64,000 nucleotides of DNA, from contig NZ_CP075691.1 in NCBI RefSeq assembly GCF_020026305.1, forward strand, positions 6,944,001-7,008,000, written 5' to 3'. This DNA is from Streptomyces sp. 135 (lineage in GTDB: Bacteria; Actinomycetota; Actinomycetes; Streptomycetales; Streptomycetaceae). The first letter of the stretch is position 1. Each line of letters starts with the position of its first letter. This document shows, piece after piece, positions 51,634-63,319 of this stretch. Made by a program: the position numbers and the translations under genes. Below the pieces are notes generated by a model that saw only the letters and a program-made list of their open reading frames with translations, was not told the DNA's origin and searched no databases.

Positions 51634-51861
51634 ATGAACAACACCCCGCAGGTCGAGACCCTCGAGATTTCCGACGCCGACCTCGACAACGTCTCCGGTG
51701 GCCTCGTCGCCGGCGTCGCGGGCAACGTCACGGGCACCGTCGACTCCATCGCCCCCGTCTCCGGCGTCGTGGCCGGTGTCGTCGGCACCGTCGAGAGCGC
51801 CACGGGCGTGAACACCGGCGTCGTCACGGGCCTGGCCTCCGGCCTGACCGCCGGTCTCTGA
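51634..51861 (+). CDS. Double-glycine-leader peptide (putative NHLP-exported bacteriocin)
   Basis: 75 aa from ATG 51634. The leader (23 aa) runs to DADLDNVSGG, a textbook GG cleavage site for C39 peptidase/ABC exporters (hydrophobic Leu/Val at -4 and acidic run before). The predicted core is 52 aa, rich in Gly, Val, Ala, Thr and Ser, with no Cys, no aromatic residues and imperfect V-G-x-V repeats (VAGNVTGTVDS, VAGVVGTVESATG, VVTGLASGL), suggesting a hydrophobic helix or beta structure. No nitrile-hydratase-like leader and no LanM gene follow, so the product is probably unmodified. Followed by secretion genes. Confidence 0.8.
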   Translation: MNNTPQVETLEISDADLDNVSGGLVAGVAGNVTGTVDSIAPVSGVVAGVVGTVESATGVNTGVVTGLASGLTAGL

Positions 51862-51888
51862 GCCTTCGGCTCACCGAGACGCGTGATC

Positions 51889-51923
51889 CGTGAGCCCCGG
51901 GACCACTGGTCCCGGGGCTCACG
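51889..51923 (+). terminator. 17-bp perfect palindrome between peptide and export genes
   Basis: 51889-51905 is the exact complement of 51907-51923 around a single central base. It lies 28 bp after the peptide stop and 28 bp before the HlyD-like gene. It fits a leaky terminator or RNA-stabilising hairpin that lets the peptide be made in excess over the transport genes. A smaller hairpin overlaps the peptide stop. Confidence 0.7.
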
Positions 51924-51950
51924 GACGCCTCACCTTAAGGAAAGCGTTCC

Positions 51951-52757
51951 GTGCAGTTCCGCCAACAGGCCCTGTCCAAGCTGCAGTCGCCCGAGGAACT
52001 CGACCTTCCGGTGCGCTACGCCCGCCCCCAGGGCCTGCTCGTCCTCGCCGTCACCCTCGTCGTCATGGCCGCCGCGAGCGTCTGGGCGGTGACCGGCTCG
52101 GTCGCCTCGACACTCCGGGCGCCCGGCATCCTCACCCACGGCCAGGGCAGTTACGTCCTCCAGAGCCCCGTCACCGGACAGGTCACCGGCGTCTACGCCA
52201 AGGAGGGCGAACGGCTCGACGCGGGCGCCCCCGTGCTGAAGGTCCGTACGGACCACGGCGACAAGGCGGTGCGCGCGATCGCCGCCGGCCGCGTCACCAC
52301 CCTCCTCGCGAGGATCGGCACCGTCGTCACCACCGGCGCCGACGTCGCGAGCGTGGAGCGCGTAGCGGGCATCGACGACCCGCTCCTCGTGATGCTGTAC
52401 GTCCCCGCCGACAGCGCGGCCACCGTGCCCGTCGGCGCCCCGGTCGACCTCACCGTCCAGTCCGTGCCCACCCAGCGGTACGGGACGCTGCGCGGCCGTG
52501 TGAAGGCGATCGGGCGGGCCGCGCAGACCCGGCAGAAGATCACCGGCTTCCTCGGCGACAAGGAACTGGCCGGGCAGTTCACGAAGGACGGTCCACCCGT
52601 GGCCGTGCTCGTACGGCTCGACAAGTCGCCCGGCACCGAGTCCGGTTACGCCTGGTCGACCGGCGAGGGACCGCCCTTCACACCGGAGTCGATGACCCTC
52701 GCCACCGGCGCCGTCCACCTCGCCGAGCAGCGCCCGATCGATTGGCTGCTTCCGTGA
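51951..52757 (+). CDS. NHLM-type secretion protein (HlyD-like periplasmic adaptor)
   Basis: 268 aa; GTG start with AAGGAAAG upstream. One N-terminal transmembrane helix (GLLVLAVTLVVMAAASVWAV) is followed by a lipoyl-like/barrel-sandwich domain (GQGSYVLQSPVTGQVTGVYA, EGERLDAGAPVLKV, DPLLVMLYVPADSAATVPVG). This matches the HlyD-like secretion protein of NHLM bacteriocin systems, short because Gram-positives have no outer membrane. It ends in a TGA that overlaps a GTG (52754), the expected start of the peptidase/ABC gene in another frame. Confidence 0.8.
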   Translation: MQFRQQALSKLQSPEELDLPVRYARPQGLLVLAVTLVVMAAASVWAVTGSVASTLRAPGILTHGQGSYVLQSPVTGQVTGVYAKEGERLDAGAPVLKVRTDHGDKAVRAIAAGRVTTLLARIGTVVTTGADVASVERVAGIDDPLLVMLYVPADSAATVPVGAPVDLTVQSVPTQRYGTLRGRVKAIGRAAQTRQKITGFLGDKELAGQFTKDGPPVAVLVRLDKSPGTESGYAWSTGEGPPFTPESMTLATGAVHLAEQRPIDWLLP

Positions 52758-52919
52758 CCGCACCGCACCCCTCCCCGGAACACCAGCAGCAGCTGCCGCC
52801 CCCGGCGGCCGCCGCAGGCACCGCCCGAGCCCCGCGGCGCGGCCGCCGCCGCGCCACGCCGCCGCGCCCCGCCGAAGGGCGGACGGCCGAGGGCCGTCCG
52901 TACGCCCACCGTCCTCCAG

Positions 52920-55595
<2,676 letters not shown>

Positions 55596-57904
55596 CCTGC
55601 TCGTCGACGCCGCGCTGTGGCAGCGCATGGTCAACCAGCAGTACCGGCTGCTCTCGACGCTCGACCGCTGGATCGAACGCCTGGAGCGCGCCCACGAGGA
55701 CCGCACGGCGGCCGGCATCAAGGCGGGCGAGAGCGTCCGCGAGCAGGCCGACCGCACCCTGGTCGCCTCCATCGGCCGCGTGGGCAGGGGCGACGCGCGC
55801 CGCACCGCGTCCCGGGGCGGTGACGACGCCACGTACGCCGCGTGCCGGCTGGTCGCCGAGGCGGCGGGCATCACGCTGGCCGGCCTCTCGGACAGCGGTG
55901 CGGTGAGCGACCGGATCGACCCGGTGGAGCGGATCGCGGTGGCCTCGCGGGTGCGCACCCGCGCCGTCCGGCTCGCCGGGCGCTGGTGGCGCGAGAACGC
56001 GGGCCCGCTGGTGGGCCACCGCGCGGCGAGCGGAGCGCCGGTCGCCCTGCTGTGGCGGCGCGGCGGCTACGAAGCGGTGCACCCCACGTCCGGGCGGCGC
56101 ACCCGGGTCGACGGTGCGAACGCCGACGAGTTCGAGCCGCAGGCCGTCATGTTCTACCGGCCGCTGCCCGACCGGCCGTTGACGCCGTGGCGGCTGTTCC
56201 GCTTCGGTCTGCGGGGCACCCGGGGCGACCTGCGCAACCTCGCCCTCGCCGGTCTGGTGACGGTCGTGATCGGCGCCCTCGTGCCGGTCGCGACGGGCCA
56301 GGTGCTCGGTGTCCTCGTCCCGAACGGCGAGAAGGGCCTCATCGTCCAGGTCTCCCTGGCCGTCATGATCACCAGCATCGTCTCCGCGGCGTTCATGCTG
56401 CTCCAGAACCTCACCGTCCTGCGGATGGAGGGCCGCATGGAGAGCACCCTCCAACCGGCTGTGTGGGACCGCCTGTTGAGGCTGCCCACGCGCTTCTTCG
56501 CGTCCCGTTCCACCGGTGAGCTGGCGAGCGCGGCCCTGGGCGTGAGTGCCATCCGCCGCGTCCTGTCGGGCATCGGCCCCGTCGCGCTGCAAGCCGGCAC
56601 GATCGGCGCGATGAACCTCGCCCTGCTGCTCTTCTACAGCGTGCCCCTCGCCCTGGCCGCGCTGGCGATGCTGGCCGTCATCGCCGCCGTGTTCCTCGCG
56701 CTCGGACTCGCCGAACTGCGCTGGCAGCGGCGCCTGATAGAGCTCGGCAACAAGCTCAACAACCAGGCGTTCCAGACCCTGCGCGGCCTGCCCAAACTCC
56801 GCGTGGCCGGGGCGGAGAGCTTCGCGTACGCGGCGTGGGCCGGACAGTTCGCGCGCAGCCGGGAGCTGCAACGGCGCGCGGGCCGCATCAAGAACGCGAC
56901 CACGGTCCTCAACTCCGTCTACCTGCCTCTCTGTACGCTCGTCATGTTCGTCCTCCTCGCGGGCCCGGCCCGCGGCAGCCTCACGGCGGGGGAGTTCCTC
57001 ACCTTCAGCACCGCCGTGACGATGCTGCTGACCTCCGTCACCCAGCTCACCGGCGCGCTGATCTCGGCGGCCGCGGTCCTCCCGATGTTCGAGCAGATCA
57101 AACCGGTCCTCGACGAGGCGCCGGAGGTGCGGGCCGGCAGCACCCAGCCGGGTGAGCTCCAGGGCGCGATCGAGGCACGGGGCCTGTCCTTCCGCTACAC
57201 CGACGACGGCCCGCTGGTCCTTGACGACGTGTCCCTCGCGATCCGGCCCGGCGAGTTCGTGGCCGTCGTCGGCCCGAGCGGCTGCGGCAAGTCGACGCTG
57301 CTGCGCCTCCTGATCGGCTTCGACGAACCCGTCTCCGGCAGCGTGCTCTACGACGGCCAGGACCTCGCCGCCCTGGACCAGGCGGCCGTACGCCGTCAGT
57401 GCGGCGTCGTCCTCCAGAACGCCCAGCCGCTCACCGGCTCCATCCTGGAGTGCATCTGCGGCGCCGAGTCGTTCACGCAGGAGGAGGCGTGGGAGGCCGC
57501 AGCCATGGCGGGCCTCGCCGAGGACATCAAGCGCATGCCGATGGGCCTGCACACGATGATCTCCGGCGGCGGCGCGGTCTCCGGCGGCCAGCGCCAGCGG
57601 CTGATGATCGCCCAGGCGCTGATCCGCCGCCCCCGCGTCCTCTTCTTCGACGAGGCCACGAGCGCCCTGGACAACGCGACTCAGCGCACCGTCATCGACA
57701 GCACCCGCGCCCTGAACGCCACCCGCGTCGTCATCGCCCACCGCCTGTCCACCGTCATGGACGCCGACCGGGTCCTCGTCATGGCGGAGGGCCGCATCGT
57801 CGAACAGGGGCCTCCCGCACAGCTCCTCGCGGACCCGGACGGGCGGCTGCGGGAACTGGTGCGGCGCCAGATGCGCTGACCCGGTCGCCGACCCGGGCGC
57901 CGAC

Positions 57905-58924
57905 TCAGTCGTCGTAGTGCAGCGTGCCGTCCTCGTCCATCGTGGGGTGCATCTTCATGGGGCCGTAGGAGTCGACGTCCGAGGGGCGGGGCGGTTCCGG
58001 GCCGTCGGGGCCACAGCGCACCAGCCGTTCCGTACGGCAGATCCTGTACACGCTGTCACCCACGCGCGCCTCATTGGCGCGGGGGGTGGCCTTGAACTCT
58101 TCGGCGGCTCGCGCGTACGCCGCCTTCTCCTCGTCGTCGAACTCGTGGAACATCGGCCAGGATTCCGTCATCGCGTCGTACAGCATCCGGCGGGCGTCGT
58201 GCGGGGTGGGCATCAGGGCGGACCGCGGCCGCCACCCCTTCTCGCTGCGCTCGGCCACGCCGAAGCCGACGGGCAGCAGAGCGATGTCGGGATGGGTGGT
58301 GACGGCCCGCTCGGAGTCCGCGCGGACGTCGGCGGGGAACCGCGCGCCGGCATAGGCGAAACCCCGCAGCCCCAGCTTCAGGGCGCTCGTCATCAGCCCC
58401 GGAGCCTCCTCGCCGGGGTCGAGCGCGAAACCGAGGTCCGTGGACGGGGCGCGGTGGCGCCCGGCCCAGGAGCGGTCGGCCGGTTCCGGGTCCGTCGGGC
58501 GGGGCGGCTCCAGGCCGTCGGGGCCGGTGCGGGCGAACTCGTCGCCGCGCACCACGCGGTAGCGCACCCCGAGGACCTCCAGCTCGTCGACCGGCTCGCG
58601 TTCGAGGACGGCGACCGCGGCCAGCAGGTCCCGGCGCGCGGCGGGGTCGTCGGTGTCGTCCTTGGCCTTGAACCACAGCACCGAGTTCAGCGCGTCCCTG
58701 GCCTGCTGGGGCATGCCGTCCACGATCGGCTTCAGCACCCGCCATTCGGGCCCGACCGCGGGATCCTGCGTCGCGAGACCGAAGACGGGCCCGCGGACCG
58801 CGAGATGCGGATAGCGGTACGACGCGTCGACGGCGTCGGCCTCGGTCACCAGCTCGGCGGGATCGTCCCGTCGCACCAAACCGGCGTGGAGCTGGTTCAG
58901 TCGTTGCTTCCAGTCATCACCCAT
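57905..58924 (-). CDS. DUF5954 family protein
   Basis: 339 aa from ATG 58924. Streptomyces-type DUF5954 proteins contain duplicated units ending in a YRV.R.E..VR.GPDG.EPPRPSD pattern; here RYRVVRGDEFARTGPDGLEP and YRICRTERLVRCGPDGPEP are both visible. Also recognisable: TRPALMPTPHDARRMLYD and MHPTMDEDG. Cytoplasmic, Asp/Glu/Arg-rich, no catalytic motif. Convergent with the exporter gene by 25 bp. Function unknown. Confidence 0.75.
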   Translation of the reverse strand: MGDDWKQRLNQLHAGLVRRDDPAELVTEADAVDASYRYPHLAVRGPVFGLATQDPAVGPEWRVLKPIVDGMPQQARDALNSVLWFKAKDDTDDPAARRDLLAAVAVLEREPVDELEVLGVRYRVVRGDEFARTGPDGLEPPRPTDPEPADRSWAGRHRAPSTDLGFALDPGEEAPGLMTSALKLGLRGFAYAGARFPADVRADSERAVTTHPDIALLPVGFGVAERSEKGWRPRSALMPTPHDARRMLYDAMTESWPMFHEFDDEEKAAYARAAEEFKATPRANEARVGDSVYRICRTERLVRCGPDGPEPPRPSDVDSYGPMKMHPTMDEDGTLHYDD

Positions 58925-59003
58925 GCGCACATTGTTGTGGCTTCGGGGGAGGGAACGCTCCGAAATGCCGCAAGTGATCTCAAGTGATGGAGTGAGGACA
59001 GAC

Positions 59004-60629
59004 ATGCGAAGCCCACGTGACAGCGCTGAACTCTCGTACGCCCACGGCACCGATGACACCCCTCTCCTCGGCGACACCATCGGCCGCAACCTCGACCGGG
59101 CCGTCGCCGCCTGGCCCGGCCGCGACGCCCTCGTGGACGTCGCCGCGGGCACCCGGTGGACGTACGCGGAGTTCGGCGCCGCCGTCGAGCGGTTGGCGCG
59201 CGGCTTCCTCGGCTCCGGGGTGGCCAAGGGCGACCGCGTCGGGATCTGGGCGGTGAACTGCGCGGAGTGGGTGCTCGTGCAGTACGCCACCGCGCGGGTC
59301 GGCGCCATCATGGTGAACATCAACCCGGCCTACCGCGCACACGAGTTGGAGTTCGTGCTCAACCAGGCGGGCGTCTCGCTCCTGGTCGCCTCGCGGGCCC
59401 ACAAGAGCAGCGACTACCGCGCGCTCGTCGACGAGGTGCGGCCCCGCTGCCGTGAGCTGCGCGCCGTCCACTACATCGGGGACGGCTCCTGGGACGCGCT
59501 GCTCGAAGCCGCCACCTCGGTCACGGCCGCGGAACTGGCCGCTCGCGAGGCGGAGTTGTCGTGCGACGACCCCGTGAACATCCAGTACACCTCGGGCACC
59601 ACGGGCTTCCCCAAGGGAGCCACGCTCTCCCACCACAACATCCTCAACAACGGCTACTGGGTGGGCCGCACGGTCGGCTACACCGAGCGGGACCGCATCT
59701 GCCTGCCCGTCCCCTTCTACCACTGCTTCGGCATGGTGATGGGCAACCTCGGCGCCACCTCGCACGGCGCGTGCATCGTCATCCCCGCCCCGTCCTTCGA
59801 CCCGGCCGCCACGCTGCGCGCCGTCGAGCAGGAGCGCTGCACCTCGCTGTACGGCGTGCCCACCATGTTCATCGCGGAGCTCAACCTCCCCGACTTCGCG
59901 GCGTACGACCTCACTTCGCTGCGCACCGGCATCATGGCGGGCTCGCCCTGCCCGGTGGAGGTGATGAAGCGGGTGGTCGCCGAGATGCACATGCGGGAGG
60001 TCTCCATCTGCTACGGCATGACCGAGACGTCACCCGTCTCCACGCAGACCCGCCGCGACGACGACCTGGAGCGCCGCACCGGCACCGTCGGCCGCGTCCT
60101 GCCGCACATCGAGGTGAAGGTCGTCGACCCGGCGACCGGCGTCACCCTGCCGCGCGGCGCCTCCGGCGAACTGTGCACCCGCGGTTACGGCGTGATGCGC
60201 GGCTACTGGAACGAGCCCGAGCGGACCGCCGAGGTCATCGACGCCGGCCGCTGGATGCACACCGGGGACCTGGCCGTCATGCGCGAGGACGGGTACGTCC
60301 AGATCGTCGGCCGCATCAAGGACATGATCATCAGGGGCGGCGAGAACATCTACCCGCGCGAGATCGAGGAGTTCCTGTACGGCCACCCCAAGATCGCCGA
60401 CGTCCAGGTGGTGGGCGTGCCCGACGAGCGGTACGGAGAGGTGCCGCTCGCCTGCGTGATCCTGCGGGGCCCCGACGACACGCTGACGCTGGCGGAGCTC
60501 CAGGCGTACTGCAAGGGGAAGTTGGCCCACTACAAGGTGCCCGCGGCCCTGCGGATCCTGGAGTCCTTCCCGATGACGGTCTCGGGCAAGGTGCGCAAGA
60601 TCGAGCTCAGGGAGCGGTACGGGGAGTGA
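59004..60629 (+). CDS. AMP-binding fatty acyl-CoA synthetase
   Basis: 541 aa from ATG 59004, selected for GAGTGAGGAC upstream; an ATG at 58965 in the same frame is less likely. Complete ANL motifs: YTSGTTGFPKGATLSHHN, CYGMTETSPVS, GRWMHTGDLAVMREDG, GRIKDMIIRGGENIYPREIE and MTVSGKVRKIE with the catalytic Lys. The pattern FYHCFGMVMGNL and RTGTVGRVLPHIEVKVVDP match FadD3/AtoF-like medium-chain ligases. A second acyl-CoA synthetase in this window, not closely similar to the 49675 gene. It overlaps the convergent GNAT gene by 23 bp. Confidence 0.9.
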   Translation: MRSPRDSAELSYAHGTDDTPLLGDTIGRNLDRAVAAWPGRDALVDVAAGTRWTYAEFGAAVERLARGFLGSGVAKGDRVGIWAVNCAEWVLVQYATARVGAIMVNINPAYRAHELEFVLNQAGVSLLVASRAHKSSDYRALVDEVRPRCRELRAVHYIGDGSWDALLEAATSVTAAELAAREAELSCDDPVNIQYTSGTTGFPKGATLSHHNILNNGYWVGRTVGYTERDRICLPVPFYHCFGMVMGNLGATSHGACIVIPAPSFDPAATLRAVEQERCTSLYGVPTMFIAELNLPDFAAYDLTSLRTGIMAGSPCPVEVMKRVVAEMHMREVSICYGMTETSPVSTQTRRDDDLERRTGTVGRVLPHIEVKVVDPATGVTLPRGASGELCTRGYGVMRGYWNEPERTAEVIDAGRWMHTGDLAVMREDGYVQIVGRIKDMIIRGGENIYPREIEEFLYGHPKIADVQVVGVPDERYGEVPLACVILRGPDDTLTLAELQAYCKGKLAHYKVPAALRILESFPMTVSGKVRKIELRERYGE

Positions 60630-61191
60630 CGTCCGCCGTGGGTCCCGCCGTCAGGGCGCGGCGCATGCAGAGGCGGGGCCAGCGGTCCAGGCCCAGTCCG
60701 GCCTCGTGCGCGCGGATGCGCCGGAGACCGGGGGTGAGTTCGGCTTCCGTGAGGGGGCGGAAGCCGATGCGGGCGTAGTAGGGGGCGTTCCACGGGACGT
60801 CCGTGAAGGTGGTGAGGGTGAGGGCGGTCCTGCCTTCGGCGAGTGCCCGCTCCGCGAGCCGGTCGATCAGGGCGCGCCCGATGCCGCGCCGGGCAGCACG
60901 CGGGTGCACGGTGACCTGCTCGATGTGCTCGATGTGCTCGACGTGCGTGCACCACTGTGACCCCGCCGGCTCGTCGAGAGGTTCGCTGAGCAGGTACGCG
61001 AGCGGGGCGCCCGCCTCGTCCGCCGCGACCCACGCCCGGCCCGCCCGGCGGAACCGCTCCAACTCCGCCACCGTCGGCGGCTCGTCGTCCGCGACGGCGT
61101 CCATGCCGAGCGCGCGGAAGGCTTCCCCCGCCGCGCGTTCGATGTCCTGGAGGGCGGGGAGTTCGGCGGCGGTGGCGGGGCGGATCAGCAT
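60607..61191 (-). CDS. GNAT family N-acetyltransferase
   Basis: 194 aa from ATG 61191. It begins with MLIRPATAAELPALQDIERA, typical GNAT beta1-alpha1, and contains EQVTVHPRAARRGIGRALID (motif A, R/Q-x2-G-x-G/A acetyl-CoA loop) and APYYARIGFRPLTEAEL (motif B). It transfers an acetyl group to an amine of unknown acceptor. A His/Glu-rich stretch (VEHIEHIEQ) precedes motif A and is uncommon. Divergent from the MFS gene by 64 bp. Confidence 0.9.
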   Translation of the reverse strand: MLIRPATAAELPALQDIERAAGEAFRALGMDAVADDEPPTVAELERFRRAGRAWVAADEAGAPLAYLLSEPLDEPAGSQWCTHVEHIEHIEQVTVHPRAARRGIGRALIDRLAERALAEGRTALTLTTFTDVPWNAPYYARIGFRPLTEAELTPGLRRIRAHEAGLGLDRWPRLCMRRALTAGPTADVTPRTAP

Positions 61192-61255
61192 GGGTGCGAG
61201 TATGCCCCGGCGAAATACGGTTGTGCCGCGGCCTTTCGCCGGGGATCGTGTGCCG

Positions 61256-62506
61256 GTGATCGAGAGAACCACCGGCCGCGGCGCGCGGCCCGAGGCGCGG
61301 CCGGCCCCGGCGCCCGGCGCACCGACCGGCCTCGGACGCGGCATGGTGCTGCTGCTCGCCGTGGTGTGCGGCGTGGCCGTGGGCAACGTCTACTTCCCGC
61401 AGGCCGTCAGCCCGCTGGTCGCCGAGGGACTGCACGTGTCGGCGGACACCGCCACGCTGGTGGTCACGGCGACCCAGTTCGGCTACGCGGGCGGCATCTT
61501 CCTCCTCGTACCGCTCGGCGACCGCATCCCCTACCGGCCGCTCATCGCCGCGCTGCTCTCGCTCGCCGGGCTCGGTCTGCTCGGCGCGGGGCTCGCGCCG
61601 AGCCTGGTGCCGCTGGTCGCCGCGAGCGTTCTCGTCGGCGTCACCACCGTCATCGCCCCGATCGTGGCGCCCATGGCGGCGGGCCTGGTCCCCGACGACC
61701 GGCGCGGCGCCGTCACCGGCACCCTGCTCAGCGGCTCCATCGGCGGCATGCTGCTCTCCCGCGCCTTCGGCGGCAGCCTCGGCGAGTGGCTGGGCTGGCG
61801 CGCCCCGTATCTGCTGTCGGCGGCCCTGGCCCTGCTCATCGCGCTCGTCCTCGCCCGCGCGCTGCCGAAGACGACCGCGCCGTCGCGGCAGAGTTACCCG
61901 ACGCTGCTCGGCGAGTCGCTGCGGCTGCTGCGGACCGAGCCTCAGCTGCGGCGCTCCGGCTTCTACCAGGCGATGCTCTTCGGCGCGTTCTCCGCACTGT
62001 GGACCGGCGTCGCGCTGCTGATGACCGGCCCCGTGTACGGGCTCGGGGCCTCGGCGGTCGGACTGCTGGCCCTCGTCAACGCCGGGACGATGATCAGTAC
62101 GCCGCTCGCGGGCCGCCAGGTGGACCGGCGCGGCCCCGACGCGGTCAACCTCGCCGCCACCCTCGCGGTCCTCGCGGCGGCGGCCGTCCTCCTGTTCGGC
62201 GGCGCCGGCGGGGCGGCGGGACTCACGGCGCTGGCGGTGGGGTCACTGCTGCTCGACGTCGCCATGCAGTCGGGAATGATCGCCAACCAGGTACGCATCT
62301 TCGCGCTGAGCGACGAGGCGCGCTCCCGGCTCAACACGGCGTACATGACATGCGGCTACCTCGGCGGAAGCGTCGGCTCCTGGCTCGGCGCGCACGCCTA
62401 CGACACCTTCGGCTGGCCGGGAGTCTGCGGCCTCGTGGCACTACTGGCGTCACTGGCCCTCACCCGCCATGTGCTCCACGTGAGGTCTCCTGCCTCCGAC
62501 GCCTGA
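61256..62506 (+). CDS. MFS transporter (drug/arabinose efflux-like)
   Basis: 416 aa; GTG 61256 is chosen for GGGGA at usable spacing (GTG 61250 is an alternative). Twelve hydrophobic helices starting at GMVLLLAVVCGVAVGNVYFP. MFS markers: LLVPLGDRIPYRPLI (loop 2-3 GxxxDRxGRR-like motif A variant) and the helix 5 motif C-like stretch TGTLLSGSIGGMLLSRAFGG, suggesting drug:H+ antiport. The hydrophilic N terminus is Pro/Arg-rich. Substrate unknown. Confidence 0.85.
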   Translation: MIERTTGRGARPEARPAPAPGAPTGLGRGMVLLLAVVCGVAVGNVYFPQAVSPLVAEGLHVSADTATLVVTATQFGYAGGIFLLVPLGDRIPYRPLIAALLSLAGLGLLGAGLAPSLVPLVAASVLVGVTTVIAPIVAPMAAGLVPDDRRGAVTGTLLSGSIGGMLLSRAFGGSLGEWLGWRAPYLLSAALALLIALVLARALPKTTAPSRQSYPTLLGESLRLLRTEPQLRRSGFYQAMLFGAFSALWTGVALLMTGPVYGLGASAVGLLALVNAGTMISTPLAGRQVDRRGPDAVNLAATLAVLAAAAVLLFGGAGGAAGLTALAVGSLLLDVAMQSGMIANQVRIFALSDEARSRLNTAYMTCGYLGGSVGSWLGAHAYDTFGWPGVCGLVALLASLALTRHVLHVRSPASDA

Positions 62507-62536
62507 GGCCGCCCCTGGGAAAGGCCGGGCCCCGTA

Positions 62537-62570
62537 AGGGGCGCGGGGAACTGCGCGACCAGCCCCCACG
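62537..62570 (+). repeat. Streptomyces intergenic repeat (GGGGCGCGGGGAACTGCGCGA type)
   Basis: The sequence around AGGGGCGCGGGGAACTGCGC followed by GACCAGCC is a short element I recognise as abundant between genes in Streptomyces genomes. It lies after the MFS gene and before the convergent alkB-like gene, supporting the genus call. Confidence 0.6.
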
Positions 62571-62619
62571 CAGCCGCACCTGACAGGAACGCGGAGGCAG
62601 CCGGCGCCCGGGCGCCGAG

Positions 62620-63255
62620 TCAGCGCACGCCCCGCGGGCGGAACTGGACACTGATGCGCCCGCCGGAGGCCCTCGTCGACTTGGGGACGGCATGTTCCCA
62701 CGTCCGCTGGCAGGAGCCGCCCATCACGATCAGGTCGCCGTGCCCGAGCGGGTGGCGGACCGTCGCCCCGCCGCGGCGCGGGCGCAGCAGCAGATCGCGC
62801 GGTGCACCCACGGAGAGGATGGCGACCATCGTGTCCTCGCGGGCGCCCCGGCCGATGCGGTCGCCGTGCCACGCCACGCTGTCGCGCCCGTCGCGGTAGT
62901 GGCACAGGCCGGCCGTCGCGAACTCCTCGCCGAGTTCGGCGGCGTAGTGCGCCGACAGTGCTTGCCGCGCCTCGTCGAGCACGGGGTGGGGCAGCGGCTC
63001 TCCGGCGCCGTAGAAGGCGAGCAGGCGCGGTACGTCGACGACCCTCTCGTACATCTGGCGGCGCTCGGCCTGCCACGGGACGTCCGCGGCGAGGCGTTCG
63101 AAGAGGGCGTCGGCGCCGGTGAGCCAGCCCGGCAGGAGGTCGATCCACGCCCCGTCGCCGAGCACCGTCCTGCGGATCGGGTCCAGGGGACGCAGCCGCG
63201 GTTCGTCGCTCTGATCGAAGAGTGACCCCTGGAGCTGGAGCTGGTGCTGTGCCAT
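62620..63255 (-). CDS. alkB: AlkB-like alpha-ketoglutarate-dependent dioxygenase
   Basis: 211 aa, ATG 63255. Fe(II)/2-oxoglutarate oxygenase layout: LCHYRDGRDSVAWHGDRIG (HxD iron ligands), a second His in RHPLGHGDLIVMGG ... WEHAVP, and the 2-oxoglutarate-binding RISVQFRPRG (R-x-S-x-x-x-R). The N-x-Y motif of classical AlkB is HYRDGRDS. It repairs 1-methyladenine and 3-methylcytosine by oxidative demethylation, releasing formaldehyde. Length is near that of E. coli AlkB (216 aa). Confidence 0.9.
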   Translation of the reverse strand: MAQHQLQLQGSLFDQSDEPRLRPLDPIRRTVLGDGAWIDLLPGWLTGADALFERLAADVPWQAERRQMYERVVDVPRLLAFYGAGEPLPHPVLDEARQALSAHYAAELGEEFATAGLCHYRDGRDSVAWHGDRIGRGAREDTMVAILSVGAPRDLLLRPRRGGATVRHPLGHGDLIVMGGSCQRTWEHAVPKSTRASGGRISVQFRPRGVR

Positions 63256-63319
63256 GACATCAGCGTACTCCCGTTTCGAATGTGTGTACTAATTCGAACG
63301 CGGGGCCGGGCCCCGCGCC

